Shown here: positions 1-6,801 of the stretch, piece after piece
Layout of the letters: each line of letters starts with the position of its first letter
Position numbering within the stretch: the stretch's first letter is position 1
From: Pirellulales bacterium
GTDB lineage: Bacteria > Planctomycetota > Planctomycetia > Pirellulales > Thermoguttaceae
Assembly: GCA_030617125.1 (NCBI GenBank)
Contig: JAUWWA010000046.1
Span: 1 to 9,039, forward strand
Direction of reading: 5' to 3'
DNA: 9,039 nucleotides
Position numbers and translations under genes: made by a program
Notes under the pieces: model-generated
What the model was told of the DNA's origin: nothing
The model's input: the letters and a program-made list of their open reading frames with translations, nothing else
Databases searched by the model: none

Positions 1-177
1 ATAGTGACCCGATTCATCGGGTCGGCGCGGTTCAGCGGCCCAAGAACCGCAATGACTGCGGTCGCTACGAGCAGCCTGTCGGCGGAGGTAAGTTGTTATT
101 TTGCAAGGACTTACAACTACCCTCTCGCCCATCTCAGTAAGATGGCCTCGTGCGGACGGATATCCCCCGAGTGAGCA
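1..177. other. Unassigned leading region with several small hairpins
   Basis: I recognise no gene here. There are three close inverted repeats: GACCCGA/TCGGGTC (6-12 with 17-23, four-base loop), GCGGTTC/GAACCGC (27-33 with 44-50) and CCGCA/TGCGG (47-51 with 57-61). A fourth, GTAAGT/ACTTAC, lies further right around 88-114. No T-run follows any of them, so they are not clear intrinsic terminators. A + strand frame is open from 3 to a TAA at 138-140 and could be the tail of an upstream gene. A - strand frame is open from about 96 to the window edge and reads like a hydrophobic N-terminus (RLLVATAVIAVLG), but it lacks a good start codon near the beginning. I looked for the conserved SRP RNA apical loop (GGAAGCAGC type), because ffs can lie near ffh, and did not find it. 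Confidence 0.3.
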
Positions 178-207
178 TTGCCAAGACGGCCCAATTTCCG
201 ATAAAAT
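178..207 (+). promoter_or_regulatory. Candidate sigma70-type promoter for ffh
   Basis: TTGCCA at 178-183 matches five of six bases of the -35 consensus. TAAAAT at 202-207 matches five of six of the -10 consensus, and the spacer is 18 bp. The -10 lies in one of the few AT-rich patches of an otherwise GC-rich leader. Transcription would start near 213-215, leaving a leader of about 67 nt before the ffh ATG. The match is by eye only, and promoter consensus in planctomycetes is not well defined. Confidence 0.45.
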
Positions 208-237
208 ACGGGATTACGCGCTTCGTGGTAGCCGGCT

Positions 238-253
238 AGCGGTTGAAACCGCT
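238..253 (+). other. Small perfect hairpin in the ffh leader
   Basis: AGCGGT (238-243) and ACCGCT (248-253) form a perfect six-bp stem with a TGAA loop, between the proposed promoter and the ffh start codon at 281. It could affect leader folding or translation. There is no T-run, so it is not a simple terminator, and nothing links it to a known riboswitch class. Confidence 0.3.
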
Positions 254-280
254 GCACGGAAGAGACTCAAAGCTAACGCC

Positions 281-1768
281 ATGTTCGAATCCCTCCAGGA
301 AAATCTCGGTTCGGCGCTGAAAACCCTCCGCGGCCGCGGCCGGCTGACCGAGGCGAATATGCGCGAGGGGCTGGGCCTCGTCCAGCGCGCGCTGCTGGAG
401 GCCGACGTCAGCCTCGCCGTCGCCAAGGACTTCATGGTCAAAGTCGGCGAGCAGGCCCTGGGCCAACGCGTGCTCAAATCGCTCGATCCCTCGCAGCAGC
501 TCGTCGGAATCGTCCACCAGGAATTGATCGACCTGATGGGGCCGGTCGATCATTCCCTGCACCTGAAAGGCGACCTGACGATCCTGATGCTTTGCGGCTT
601 GCAGGGCTCCGGCAAAACGACCACCTGCGGCAAGCTGGGGCGAATGATTCACGAGCGAGGCCGCAAGCCGATGCTGGTGGCCGCCGACTTGCAACGACCG
701 GCCGCCATCCACCAGTTGCAGGTGCTCGGCGAGCAGCTCGGATTGCCGGTCCATGCCGATAACGATGCGACAGACCCGGTAGCGCTGTGCCAAGTTGCCG
801 CGAAGCAGGCGAAGGCCGCCGGGGCGGACGTCTTGATCCTCGACACGGCCGGTCGGCTACACGTCGACGTAGAGTTGATGGCTCAACTGTCGAAGATCGA
901 TCGCCGCGTGAGTCCCGATCAAGTATACTTCGTCGTCGACGCGATGACCGGCCAGGACGCCGTTCGCAGCGCGAAGGCGTTCAACGAGGCCCTGGAACTC
1001 GACGGCGTGATCCTGACGAAGCTCGACGGCGACGCCCGGGGCGGGGCCGCGCTGTCGGTCAAGGCGGTCACCGGCGTGCCGATCAAGTTCGTCGGCACCG
1101 GCGAGCACCTCGACGCGCTCGAGGAGTTCCATCCCGACCGCATGGCCGGCCGAATCCTCGGCATGGGCGACGTCGTCTCGCTGGTCGAGCAGGCGCAGCA
1201 GAAGCTCGACCAGGACGAGATAGTCAAGCAGCAGCAGCGGCTGCGCAAGGGCGAGTTCACGCTCGACGACTTCAAGAAATTGCTCGGCCAGACGAAGAAG
1301 CTCGGGCCGCTGAACAAAGTCATGGGTATGATCCCCGGCATGAGCGATATGGCCGACGCAATGGGCGATCTCGACGCCGAGAAGGACATGCGAGGCTTGG
1401 TCGGCGTGATCGACGCGATGACGCCCGAGGAACGCCGCAACCCCAAAGGCATGATCGACCAGAGCCGCCGCCGCCGGATCGCCGCTGGGGCGGGCGTCGA
1501 ACCCCACCAGGTCAACGAACTGGTCAAGCAGTTTGAGCCGGTGGCCGACATGATGAAGAAAATGTCGACCATGGGCATGCGCGACCGGATGCGGACGATG
1601 CAGCAGCTCACGCAAGGCGGCATACTCGACCCCGGCGGACGCCTGGCCAAACAGAAAAAGGGAACCGGCAAACGACTTTCCGCGAAGGAACGCGCCAAGC
1701 AGCGCAAGCTCCGCGAAAAGGAACTCCGCCTAAGAAAACGCGACGCCGGAAACAAAAAGAAACGGTAG
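281..1768 (+). CDS. ffh: Signal recognition particle protein Ffh (SRP54 GTPase)
   Basis: Ffh binds SRP RNA and the signal sequences of nascent membrane and secreted proteins, then docks ribosomes at the membrane with FtsY. The 495-residue product begins MFESLQENL, the usual start of the helical N domain. The frame stays open upstream to a TTG at 101, but that extension has no family resemblance, so ATG 281 is chosen despite only a distant purine-rich stretch (258-264). The G domain shows the P-loop [10 protein letters not shown] at 106-115, DLQRPAA, DTAGR from 188, TKLD at 246-249 and GTGE from 272. The M domain (about 330-455) is rich in methionine ([13 protein letters not shown]), as expected for signal-peptide and RNA binding. 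The last 37 or so residues (459-495) are a Lys/Arg-rich tail. It heads the rpsP-trmD-rplS cluster. Its TAG stop falls inside the left end of the repeat element at 1765-1834. Confidence 0.97.
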   Translation: MFESLQENLGSALKTLRGRGRLTEANMREGLGLVQRALLEADVSLAVAKDFMVKVGEQALGQRVLKSLDPSQQLVGIVHQELIDLMGPVDHSLHLKGDLTILMLCGLQGSGKTTTCGKLGRMIHERGRKPMLVAADLQRPAAIHQLQVLGEQLGLPVHADNDATDPVALCQVAAKQAKAAGADVLILDTAGRLHVDVELMAQLSKIDRRVSPDQVYFVVDAMTGQDAVRSAKAFNEALELDGVILTKLDGDARGGAALSVKAVTGVPIKFVGTGEHLDALEEFHPDRMAGRILGMGDVVSLVEQAQQKLDQDEIVKQQQRLRKGEFTLDDFKKLLGQTKKLGPLNKVMGMIPGMSDMADAMGDLDAEKDMRGLVGVIDAMTPEERRNPKGMIDQSRRRRIAAGAGVEPHQVNELVKQFEPVADMMKKMSTMGMRDRMRTMQQLTQGGILDPGGRLAKQKKGTGKRLSAKERAKQRKLREKELRLRKRDAGNKKKR

Positions 1769-1834
1769 GGGCGTGCAACGCACCACGCAGAAGAGTATCA
1801 TTGCAGTTCGAGGGGGGCGCCAAACGCACCCTAC
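1765..1834. repeat. MITE-like intergenic repeat with imperfect inverted ends
   Basis: The stretch opens with GTAGGGGCGT (1765-1774) and closes with ACGCACCCTAC (1824-1834), whose reverse complement is GTAGGGTGCGT. The ends therefore match as inverted repeats apart from one missing T on the left. Inside the left end is a small GCGT/ACGC hairpin (1771-1774 with 1777-1780). Phrases such as GTAGGGTGCGT and ACGCACCCTAC are, from memory, common in dispersed non-coding repeats of planctomycetes and cyanobacteria. The element fills most of the 96 bp ffh-rpsP gap, contains no gene, and ends about 20 bp before the rpsP ribosome binding site. Mobility is inferred. No target-site duplication is evident. 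Confidence 0.5.
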
Positions 1835-1864
1835 AACTCATCGCAAATTCACGAGGAGAACCCC

Positions 1865-2272
1865 GTGTCAGTACGTATTCGAATGAAACAACACGGTCGA
1901 CGCCATCGGCGCTTCTATCGCATTTGTGCAATGGACATCCGGACGCCGCGAGACGGCCGCGTGCTCGAGGAACTCGGCACCTATGATCCAACGCTCGGTG
2001 ACGTGGACGCCCGGGCCGTGCTCAACGGCGAACGGGTCGACTATTGGTTGAGCGTCGGCGCCCAGCCGTCGGAGAAGGTGAAGGTGTTGATCAAGAAGTA
2101 CGGCGCCCAGGGAACCCGTCTTCAGCAGCAGAAGGCCGCGCTGGATCAGCTTGCCGAAAGCCGTCGCCGGCCGGAATCGACCGCGGCGCCGCCGGAGGCC
2201 GAAGAACCCGAGGCCAAGGAAGTCCCCGCCGACCAGTTGCGCGCTGAAGAAACCGCCGAGCAATCCGCCTGA
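1865..2272 (+). CDS. rpsP: 30S ribosomal protein S16
   Basis: S16 is a primary-assembly protein of the small ribosomal subunit body. The 135-residue product starts at a GTG codon with a clear Shine-Dalgarno GAGGAG at 1853-1858, six bases upstream. The N-terminal 80 or so residues carry the S16 core: VRIRM at 2-6, then RRHRRFYRICAMD, and GRVLEELGTYDP leading to a YWLSVGAQPS segment. The last 45 or so residues are an Ala/Glu/Pro-rich low-complexity tail, making it longer than the common 80-90 residue form. Such tails occur in S16 from several phyla. It sits 96 bp downstream of ffh. The next gene is trmD rather than the usual rimM. Confidence 0.96.
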   Translation: MSVRIRMKQHGRRHRRFYRICAMDIRTPRDGRVLEELGTYDPTLGDVDARAVLNGERVDYWLSVGAQPSEKVKVLIKKYGAQGTRLQQQKAALDQLAESRRRPESTAAPPEAEEPEAKEVPADQLRAEETAEQSA

Positions 2273-2387
2273 TAAACCCGGATTATCTGCAAAACCTGTA
2301 ACCCGTGTCCGGGCAACCCAGGCAAGCTGCCTGTGCTACATGGCCGGGCTGCCAAAGAGAAAACCGAGAAATGAAAAACAACTCGCC
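2273..2387. other. rpsP-trmD spacer lacking rimM
   Basis: This 115 bp spacer is too short for rimM (about 500 bp). It contains the perfect CAGGCA/TGCCTG palindrome described separately and a looser CCCGGA/TCCGGG pair around 2277-2313. There is no strong Shine-Dalgarno directly before the trmD start at 2388. An in-frame ATG at 2340, right after the palindrome, is a possible alternative trmD start. Confidence 0.5.
2319..2333. repeat. Short palindromic intergenic repeat
   Basis: CAGGCA (2319-2324) and TGCCTG (2328-2333) form a perfect six-bp stem around AGC, followed directly by TGCTAC. From memory, hairpins of the form ACAGGC...GCCTGTGCTAC are scattered in many copies through planctomycete intergenic DNA, so this is probably one copy of such a family. 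It may act as an mRNA structure between rpsP and trmD. The window cannot show copy number. Confidence 0.45.
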
Positions 2388-3062
2388 ATGCGCTTCGACG
2401 TCTTGACCCTGTTCCCTGAGGTCTTCCAGGGATTCCTGGGACAAAGCGTGCTGAAGCGGGCGATCGACGCCGGTTTGGTCGACGTGAAGTTGTACAACAT
2501 CCGCGACTGGGCCAAGGATAAACATCACTCGGTCGACGATCGGCCGTTCGGCGGCGGGCCCGGCATGGTGCTCAAGGTCGAACCGGTCGTCGATTGTGCC
2601 GAAAGCGTGCGACGGCAGGACCCGGACCCGGGACACCTGGTCATGCTTACGCCGCAAGGACGCCGGCTCAAGCAGCCGGACGTCGAACGACTGGCCGAAA
2701 ACAAACGGATCCTGCTGCTGTGCGGCCGTTACGAAGGTTTTGACGAGCGTATCCGCGAGATACTCAAACCGGAGGAGATTTCCCTTGGCGATTTTGTCCT
2801 GTGTGGGGGCGAAGTCGCCGCCATGGCGATTATCGAGGCGGTGATTCGGCTGGTGCCGGACGTGTTGGGCGATGAAGACAGCAGCGCGTCGGACTCGTTC
2901 TCCGCGCCCGGGCGCCTGTTGGAGTTTGCCCAGTACACCCGACCACGCGAATATCGTGGCCTGAAGGTCCCCGAGGTGCTCCTGAGCGGCAACCACCAGG
3001 CGGTCGCCCAATGGCGAGAAGAAAACAGCAAAGAGCGAACCCGGCGGCGGCGAGCCGATTAG
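2388..3062 (+). CDS. trmD: tRNA (guanine-N1)-methyltransferase TrmD
   Basis: TrmD uses S-adenosylmethionine to methylate G37 next to the anticodon of tRNAs reading CNN codons, preventing +1 frameshifts. The 224-residue product begins MRFDVLTLFPEVF, the standard N-terminus. It shows the SPOUT trefoil-knot signatures: FGGGPGM in the N-terminal part, LCGRYEGFDERI from 111, SLGDFVLCGGE, and SDSFS with YTRP, where the Asp corresponds to the catalytic base by family knowledge. LSGNHQ and QWRE follow near the end. It is somewhat shorter than the usual 230-250 residues at the C-terminus. ATG 2388 is chosen by homology. No strong ribosome binding site precedes it, and an in-frame ATG at 2340 would add 16 basic residues. 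It lies 19 bp upstream of rplS. Confidence 0.95.
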   Translation: MRFDVLTLFPEVFQGFLGQSVLKRAIDAGLVDVKLYNIRDWAKDKHHSVDDRPFGGGPGMVLKVEPVVDCAESVRRQDPDPGHLVMLTPQGRRLKQPDVERLAENKRILLLCGRYEGFDERIREILKPEEISLGDFVLCGGEVAAMAIIEAVIRLVPDVLGDEDSSASDSFSAPGRLLEFAQYTRPREYRGLKVPEVLLSGNHQAVAQWREENSKERTRRRRAD

Positions 3063-3081
3063 ATTCACGAAAGGAACTGTC

Positions 3082-3483
3082 ATGAGCCAACAACTGATGA
3101 ACCTGGTCGAAGAGACCAGCATGAAGGAGGAGACGCCGTTTTTCGAGATCGGCGACACGGTCGACGTGCACTGCCGCATCCTCGAAGGCGAAAAGGAGCG
3201 AATCCAGGTGTTCTCGGGCGTCGTGCTCGCCCGAAGCGGCGCCGGCACGCGCGAGATGTTCACCGTGCGGCGGATCGTGCAAGGCGAAGGGGTCGAGCGG
3301 AAGTTCCCCTTACAGTCGCCCCGGATCGCCAAGATCGAGGTAAAACGCTCCGGTGTGGTCCGCCGCGCGAAGCTCTACTACCTCCGCGACCGCGTCGGCA
3401 AGGCCGTCCGGCTGAAGGAACGCCGCGTCGACGCCAAAAAACGCAAAGAACTCGCCGCCAAGGCGAAGAAGAAGCAGCCATGA
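3082..3483 (+). CDS. rplS: 50S ribosomal protein L19
   Basis: L19 lies at the 30S-50S interface of the large subunit. The 133-residue product has a ribosome binding site AAGGA at 3071-3075, six bases before the ATG. It carries the L19 core: FEIGDTVDVHCRILEGEKERIQ, then FSGVVLARSG, TREMFTVRRI, and GVERKFPLQSP leading to IEVKRSGVVRRAKLYYLRDR. The C-terminus is a Lys-rich tail (AKAKKK), slightly longer than in the E. coli protein. Its TGA overlaps the yraN ATG (ATGA at 3480-3483), which points to translational coupling. In many bacteria rplS is followed by rnhB and then a YraN-type gene. Here rnhB is absent from the junction. Confidence 0.97.
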   Translation: MSQQLMNLVEETSMKEETPFFEIGDTVDVHCRILEGEKERIQVFSGVVLARSGAGTREMFTVRRIVQGEGVERKFPLQSPRIAKIEVKRSGVVRRAKLYYLRDRVGKAVRLKERRVDAKKRKELAAKAKKKQP

Positions 3484-3908
3484 GCCTTCGCACCCTCGTG
3501 TCGAACTGGCTCCGACGGCGTTTCCCCAGGCAACCGCTCGGCCGGCGGGGCGAACGCGCGGCCGCCCGGTACCTGCGACGCCGCGGCTACAAGATCATCG
3601 CCCGGGGCGATCGCTCGAAGTGCGGCGAACTCGACCTGATCGCCGTCGACGGCAAGACGATCGTCTTCGTCGAGGTGAAGACCCGCGACTGCCGGGAATC
3701 GGTCCATCCGGCCGACGCGGTCGACGCGGCCAAGCAGCGGCGTCTTACCCGGCTTGCCGTTGGCTTTTTGAAGCGGCACGGGCTGTTGGAGCATCCCTCC
3801 CGGTTCGACGTGGTCGCCGTCACTTGGCCAGACGGGGCAAGGCGTCCCGCTATCGAGCACTTCCCCAACGCCTTCGACGCGGTCGGGCGGCAGGAAACAT
3901 TTTCGTAA
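3480..3908 (+). CDS. yraN: UPF0102 family protein YraN (PD-(D/E)XK nuclease-like)
   Basis: This 142-residue protein belongs to the UPF0102/YraN family, which has a restriction-endonuclease-like fold. Its cellular role is not settled. The sequence shows the family pattern: GRRGERAAARYLRRRGY (21-37), GELDLIAVDG from 49 with D52, and VFVEVKTR (62-69) with E65 and K67. D52, E65 and K67 fit the PD-(D/E)XK active site, so nuclease chemistry is plausible but unproven. The start overlaps the rplS stop by ATGA. The last 59 bp overlap the 3' end of tsaE, which is transcribed towards it, and both frames remain coding there. Confidence 0.9.
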   Translation: MSLRTLVSNWLRRRFPRQPLGRRGERAAARYLRRRGYKIIARGDRSKCGELDLIAVDGKTIVFVEVKTRDCRESVHPADAVDAAKQRRLTRLAVGFLKRHGLLEHPSRFDVVAVTWPDGARRPAIEHFPNAFDAVGRQETFS

Positions 3909-4362
3909 GCGAAGCAATCGCCTCGGCGTATCGTTGGCCGACAGCCGTGATCTCGAACCGGCGCGACTCCTGTCCGGTCACGTCGATGTGGATCTCGATC
4001 CGCTCGCGGGGCAAGCACACCTCGACCTTGTCGGCCCACTCGATCAACACCAGAGCGTCGCTCTCGAAATACTCATCGGGACCCAGGGCGAGAAACTCGT
4101 CGGCGTCGCGAATGCGGTAGGCGTCGATGTGATAGACCACTGGGCGGCCCGGGTACTCCTGAATCAGCATGAACGTGGGGCTGACCACCTCTCGGCGATC
4201 GACCCCGGCCGCCTCGGCAATCGCCTGGACCAACCGCGTCTTGCCGGCGCCCAAAGTGCCGCACAGCGCGACGGTGGTTCCCTCGGGCAGGACGTCGGCC
4301 AGCGCGGCGCCCAGGGCGGCCGTGGCGTTTTCGTCGTCGGCGTCGTACGTGAAGCTCGTCAT
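3850..4362 (-). CDS. tsaE: tRNA t6A biosynthesis ATPase TsaE
   Basis: TsaE is the P-loop ATPase that works with TsaB and TsaD to make N6-threonylcarbamoyladenosine at position 37 of ANN-decoding tRNAs. The 170-residue product shows the Walker A motif GTLGAGKT (35-42), SPTF (61-64), the HIDAYR signature (78-83) and an IEW motif around 107-109, all typical of the family. The start MTSFTYDADD is chosen because its ATG overlaps the thiL stop (TGATG at 4360-4364). A longer in-frame start at 4431 would lie inside thiL and adds no family sequence. The C-terminus after residue 155 is Arg-rich (ARPRRRRW) and is encoded within the overlap with yraN, so that tail may be specific to this lineage. Confidence 0.94.
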   Translation of the reverse strand: MTSFTYDADDENATAALGAALADVLPEGTTVALCGTLGAGKTRLVQAIAEAAGVDRREVVSPTFMLIQEYPGRPVVYHIDAYRIRDADEFLALGPDEYFESDALVLIEWADKVEVCLPRERIEIHIDVTGQESRRFEITAVGQRYAEAIASLTKMFPAARPRRRRWGSAR

Positions 4363-5288
4363 CAGTCGAACTTGTGTTCCCAACCTTGCGGGATGAGTTT
4401 GCTTCGCGTGCCTTGCCGGTCGAGTTGCCAAAGCCCCGGCTGGGCGACAAACTCGCCAATCGCCGCAAGCGGCACTTCCAACGGCTGCTCGGAAAACATC
4501 CGCTGGGCATCGTCGGCCGCCACGGCCAGGATCAACTCGAAGTCCTCGCCGTCGTCCAGGGCGTGGTCCAGCGGCGTGGACCCGTCGGCGCGCTGCTCGG
4601 CCAACCGCTGTGCGTCCACGTGAATGGGCACGGCGTCGGTGTGGAGCACCGCCCCGCAGCCGCTGCGCTCGACAAGATGGGCCAGGTCGACCGACAGTCC
4701 GTCGCTGACGTCGATTCCGGCGTGCAGCTCGTAACGCTCGGCAAGCAATAGGGCTTCGTGCACGCGGGGCTCGAAGTCGAACTGGCGGCCGAGCAGGCTT
4801 CCGCCGAAGGAGCCGGTCACGACGATCCGGTCACCCGGCCGGGCCCCGTCGCGGCGCAGCGGCCCGCGCTCGGTCGCCTTGCCGATCAGTGTCACGCTTA
4901 CCGCCAGCGGCCCATCCCAACTGTTGGTATCGCCGCCGGCGATGGCCAGGTTGTATTTCTCGGCCAGCGGCAACATGCCCTCATAGAGCGCGACGGCCAG
5001 TTCCATACCGCCGTGACGCGGCAAGGCCAGCGCCACGACGCCGGCCAGCGGCTCGGCGGCCATGGCGGCTAGATCGCTAAGGTTCGCCGCCAGGCACTTC
5101 CGCCCAACCCGCCGCGGGTCGACCTCGGCCAACTCGAAATCGACGTGGTCGGTCAGCATATCGACCGTCACGACGCCGTCGTCGACGTCGTCCAGTCGCA
5201 GCACGGCCGCATCGTCCCCCGGTCCCAGCCGCAAGAGCGGATGGGACGGCAGCCGCCGGCGCAAGTAGGCAATCAATTCCGACTCCAT
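4362..5288 (-). CDS. thiL: Thiamine-phosphate kinase ThiL
   Basis: ThiL phosphorylates thiamine monophosphate to thiamine diphosphate with ATP, the last step of cofactor synthesis. The 308-residue product has the PurM/ThiL-fold signatures: GDDAAV (24-29), VDML around 42-45, NLSDLAAM (69-76), GGDT (118-121), GIDVSDGLSVDL (191-202) and DDGEDFEL (245-252). The C-terminus GWEHKFD matches the usual family ending. The length is normal. No Shine-Dalgarno is visible before the ATG at 5288. A TATGAT hexamer ends eight bases upstream, which could allow a leaderless transcript. htrA ends 56 bp upstream, so cotranscription is also possible. The stop overlaps the tsaE start, so the two are probably made together. 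Confidence 0.95.
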   Translation of the reverse strand: MESELIAYLRRRLPSHPLLRLGPGDDAAVLRLDDVDDGVVTVDMLTDHVDFELAEVDPRRVGRKCLAANLSDLAAMAAEPLAGVVALALPRHGGMELAVALYEGMLPLAEKYNLAIAGGDTNSWDGPLAVSVTLIGKATERGPLRRDGARPGDRIVVTGSFGGSLLGRQFDFEPRVHEALLLAERYELHAGIDVSDGLSVDLAHLVERSGCGAVLHTDAVPIHVDAQRLAEQRADGSTPLDHALDDGEDFELILAVAADDAQRMFSEQPLEVPLAAIGEFVAQPGLWQLDRQGTRSKLIPQGWEHKFD

Positions 5289-5344
5289 GAGATACGATCA
5301 TATAGCGGCAGGCAGGCAAAATCCACACGCGCTCCGACCGGTGG

Positions 5345-6712
5345 TTACCGCTGCGTCGTCTTCAGTATGACCGGCAAATACCCGTAAAAGGTTTCCTTCT
5401 CGCGGAGGATGTAGAACTTGACCGGGTTGATCGTGGCTAGATTGGGCCGGCCGAGAATGTAGGCGACATTGTCCATCGAGACGGTCTCCCAGATGTGCAT
5501 GCCAACGAGCACGTCGCCGGCGCGGATCCCCTGCTCGGCGGCGGGGCTTGACGGCCGAACCGCCTTGACCGTCAATCCGCCGTGATAGGGCGTCTGGTGC
5601 TTCTCGCGGAACTTCTTGGCGGCAATCGGCGCCAACTCCAGTCCCAGCAACGTCCAGGCGAGATCCGTGGACTGCTTGAACTGCTCGGGCACGGTTGCCA
5701 AGGTCAGAGGTACGGTGATCGGATCGCCGGCGCGGCGGACGGTCAGTGCGATTTTATCGCCCGCCTTGCGTTGAAGCAGCGCGAGTTGGAAATCGATGCC
5801 GCGTCGCGTCTTGATGTCATCGACGGCGGTGATGACGTCGCCGGCGCGCAACCCGCTCGCCGCGGCGGGGCTTTTCTGCTCGACCGCGGCCACCCTCAGC
5901 CCCCGTGCCGAGACGCCCGCCTCGGCGCTAAGCGCCATGCCGTGCCATGCGTTCCGCGCGATATGCGAGGCCAGGAGCCTCGCGGTGACGTCCATGACTT
6001 TGTCGGCGGGAATGGCGAACCCGATCCCTTGGGCGCCGGCGCGGACCGCCACGTTGACGCCGATCATCTCGCCGTCGACGTTCAACAGCGGACCGCCCGA
6101 GTTGCCCGGATTGATGCTTGCGTCCGTCTGGATCAGGTCGTCATAGAACTGCGCGTCGCTGACCTGCACTGCCCGGTGCAACGCGCTGATGATGCCGCGC
6201 GTGACGGTGTGTTCATATCCGTAGGCGTTGCCGACCGCCACGACCGTTTCACCCGGCATCAGGTCCGACGAAGTGCCGATCGTGATCACCGGCAGGTCCT
6301 TCGAGGGATTGATCTTGATAACGGCCAGATCGGTCTTGGTGTCGCGAGCGATCAGCCGGGCGATCTGCGTCTTGCCGTCGGCGCCGGTGACCTGGATCTT
6401 TCGAACGCCGTCGACGACGTGATAGTTGGTCAGGATATAGCCGCGTGGGTCGATCACTACACCGGTGCCCATGCCGTTGACCCTCCGGCCGGGCTTGATT
6501 TCCGCTTGCGCGTCGGTCGTGGCCAGGGTCTTCTCGCCGCGGATGTTGACTACCGAGGAGCGGACTTTCTTGATTGCCTGGACGATGGGCGTCTGGCGCA
6601 ACTCGGAGGCGGGACCGGGCGTCGGAACAATCAGGCAACACGCAAGCGAAAGGAGGCTAAGGCATGCCACCCAGCCGCAGAGCCGTATCACGTGCGTAGG
6701 TCGGTCGGGCAT
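5345..6712 (-). CDS. HtrA/DegP-type trypsin-like serine protease with two PDZ domains
   Basis: This is an exported protease of the HtrA family, which degrades or refolds damaged envelope proteins. The chosen start gives 455 residues: a basic N-terminus and a hydrophobic stretch (about 12-30) that looks like a signal peptide, with possible cleavage near GPAS (33-36). Two cysteines at 25-26 do not form a good lipobox. The trypsin domain has the full triad: H98 in TNYHVVDG, D128 in TDLAVIKI and S205 in NPGNSGGPL. Two PDZ domains follow at about 258-345 and 365-445, each with an AG(L/I)RAGDV segment. A GTG start 16 codons upstream is possible, but it would put extra polar residues before the signal peptide. 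No clear ribosome binding site is seen at either start. The exact subtype (DegP, DegQ or DegS) cannot be decided. Confidence 0.93.
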   Translation of the reverse strand: MPDRPTHVIRLCGWVACLSLLSLACCLIVPTPGPASELRQTPIVQAIKKVRSSVVNIRGEKTLATTDAQAEIKPGRRVNGMGTGVVIDPRGYILTNYHVVDGVRKIQVTGADGKTQIARLIARDTKTDLAVIKINPSKDLPVITIGTSSDLMPGETVVAVGNAYGYEHTVTRGIISALHRAVQVSDAQFYDDLIQTDASINPGNSGGPLLNVDGEMIGVNVAVRAGAQGIGFAIPADKVMDVTARLLASHIARNAWHGMALSAEAGVSARGLRVAAVEQKSPAAASGLRAGDVITAVDDIKTRRGIDFQLALLQRKAGDKIALTVRRAGDPITVPLTLATVPEQFKQSTDLAWTLLGLELAPIAAKKFREKHQTPYHGGLTVKAVRPSSPAAEQGIRAGDVLVGMHIWETVSMDNVAYILGRPNLATINPVKFYILREKETFYGYLPVILKTTQR

Positions 6713-6774
6713 GGAAAGTCTATCACGGGAGGTTGGCGGAAGAATTCGCGGGTTCCGCACTTTGCAAGACCGCG

Positions 6775-6797
6775 GCGCGGGCCACTCTTGCCCGCGC
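6775..6797. repeat. Perfect GC-rich hairpin, probable dispersed palindromic repeat
   Basis: GCGCGGGC (6775-6782) and GCCCGCGC (6790-6797) are perfect inverted repeats around a seven-base loop CACTCTT. On the - strand the core reads GGGCAAGAGTGGCCC. Hairpins built around GGGCAAGAGTG.CCC are, from memory, common intergenic repeats in planctomycetes. The loop side CAAG..TG also resembles the palindrome at 2319-2333. No T-run follows on either strand, so it is not a canonical terminator, although the stem is strong enough to stall or protect RNA between hemY and htrA. Confidence 0.45.
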
Positions 6798-6801
6798 AGA
6801 A

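Noticed and set aside
101..280. N-terminal extension of ffh from a TTG at 101
   Set aside because: The extra 60 residues have no Ffh character, the family start MFESL lies at 281, and the best promoter (178-207) falls inside the extension.
1..280. SRP 4.5S RNA gene near ffh
   Set aside because: The conserved apical loop sequence of SRP RNA is not present, despite several hairpins.
787..1536. + strand frame of 249 codons, very Arg-rich
   Set aside because: It is an out-of-frame shadow inside ffh. The Arg/Gly/Asp richness is typical of shifted GC-rich coding DNA.
2283..3332. - strand frame of 349 codons across trmD and rplS
   Set aside because: It is antisense to two confidently identified genes and shows no domain.
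4362..4431. Longer TsaE start at 4431
   Set aside because: It would extend inside thiL with no family sequence. The TGATG coupling at 4360-4364 supports the shorter start.
6713..6760. GTG start for the HtrA protease at 6760
   Set aside because: It would push the signal peptide away from the N-terminus by 16 residues and has no better ribosome binding site than ATG 6712.
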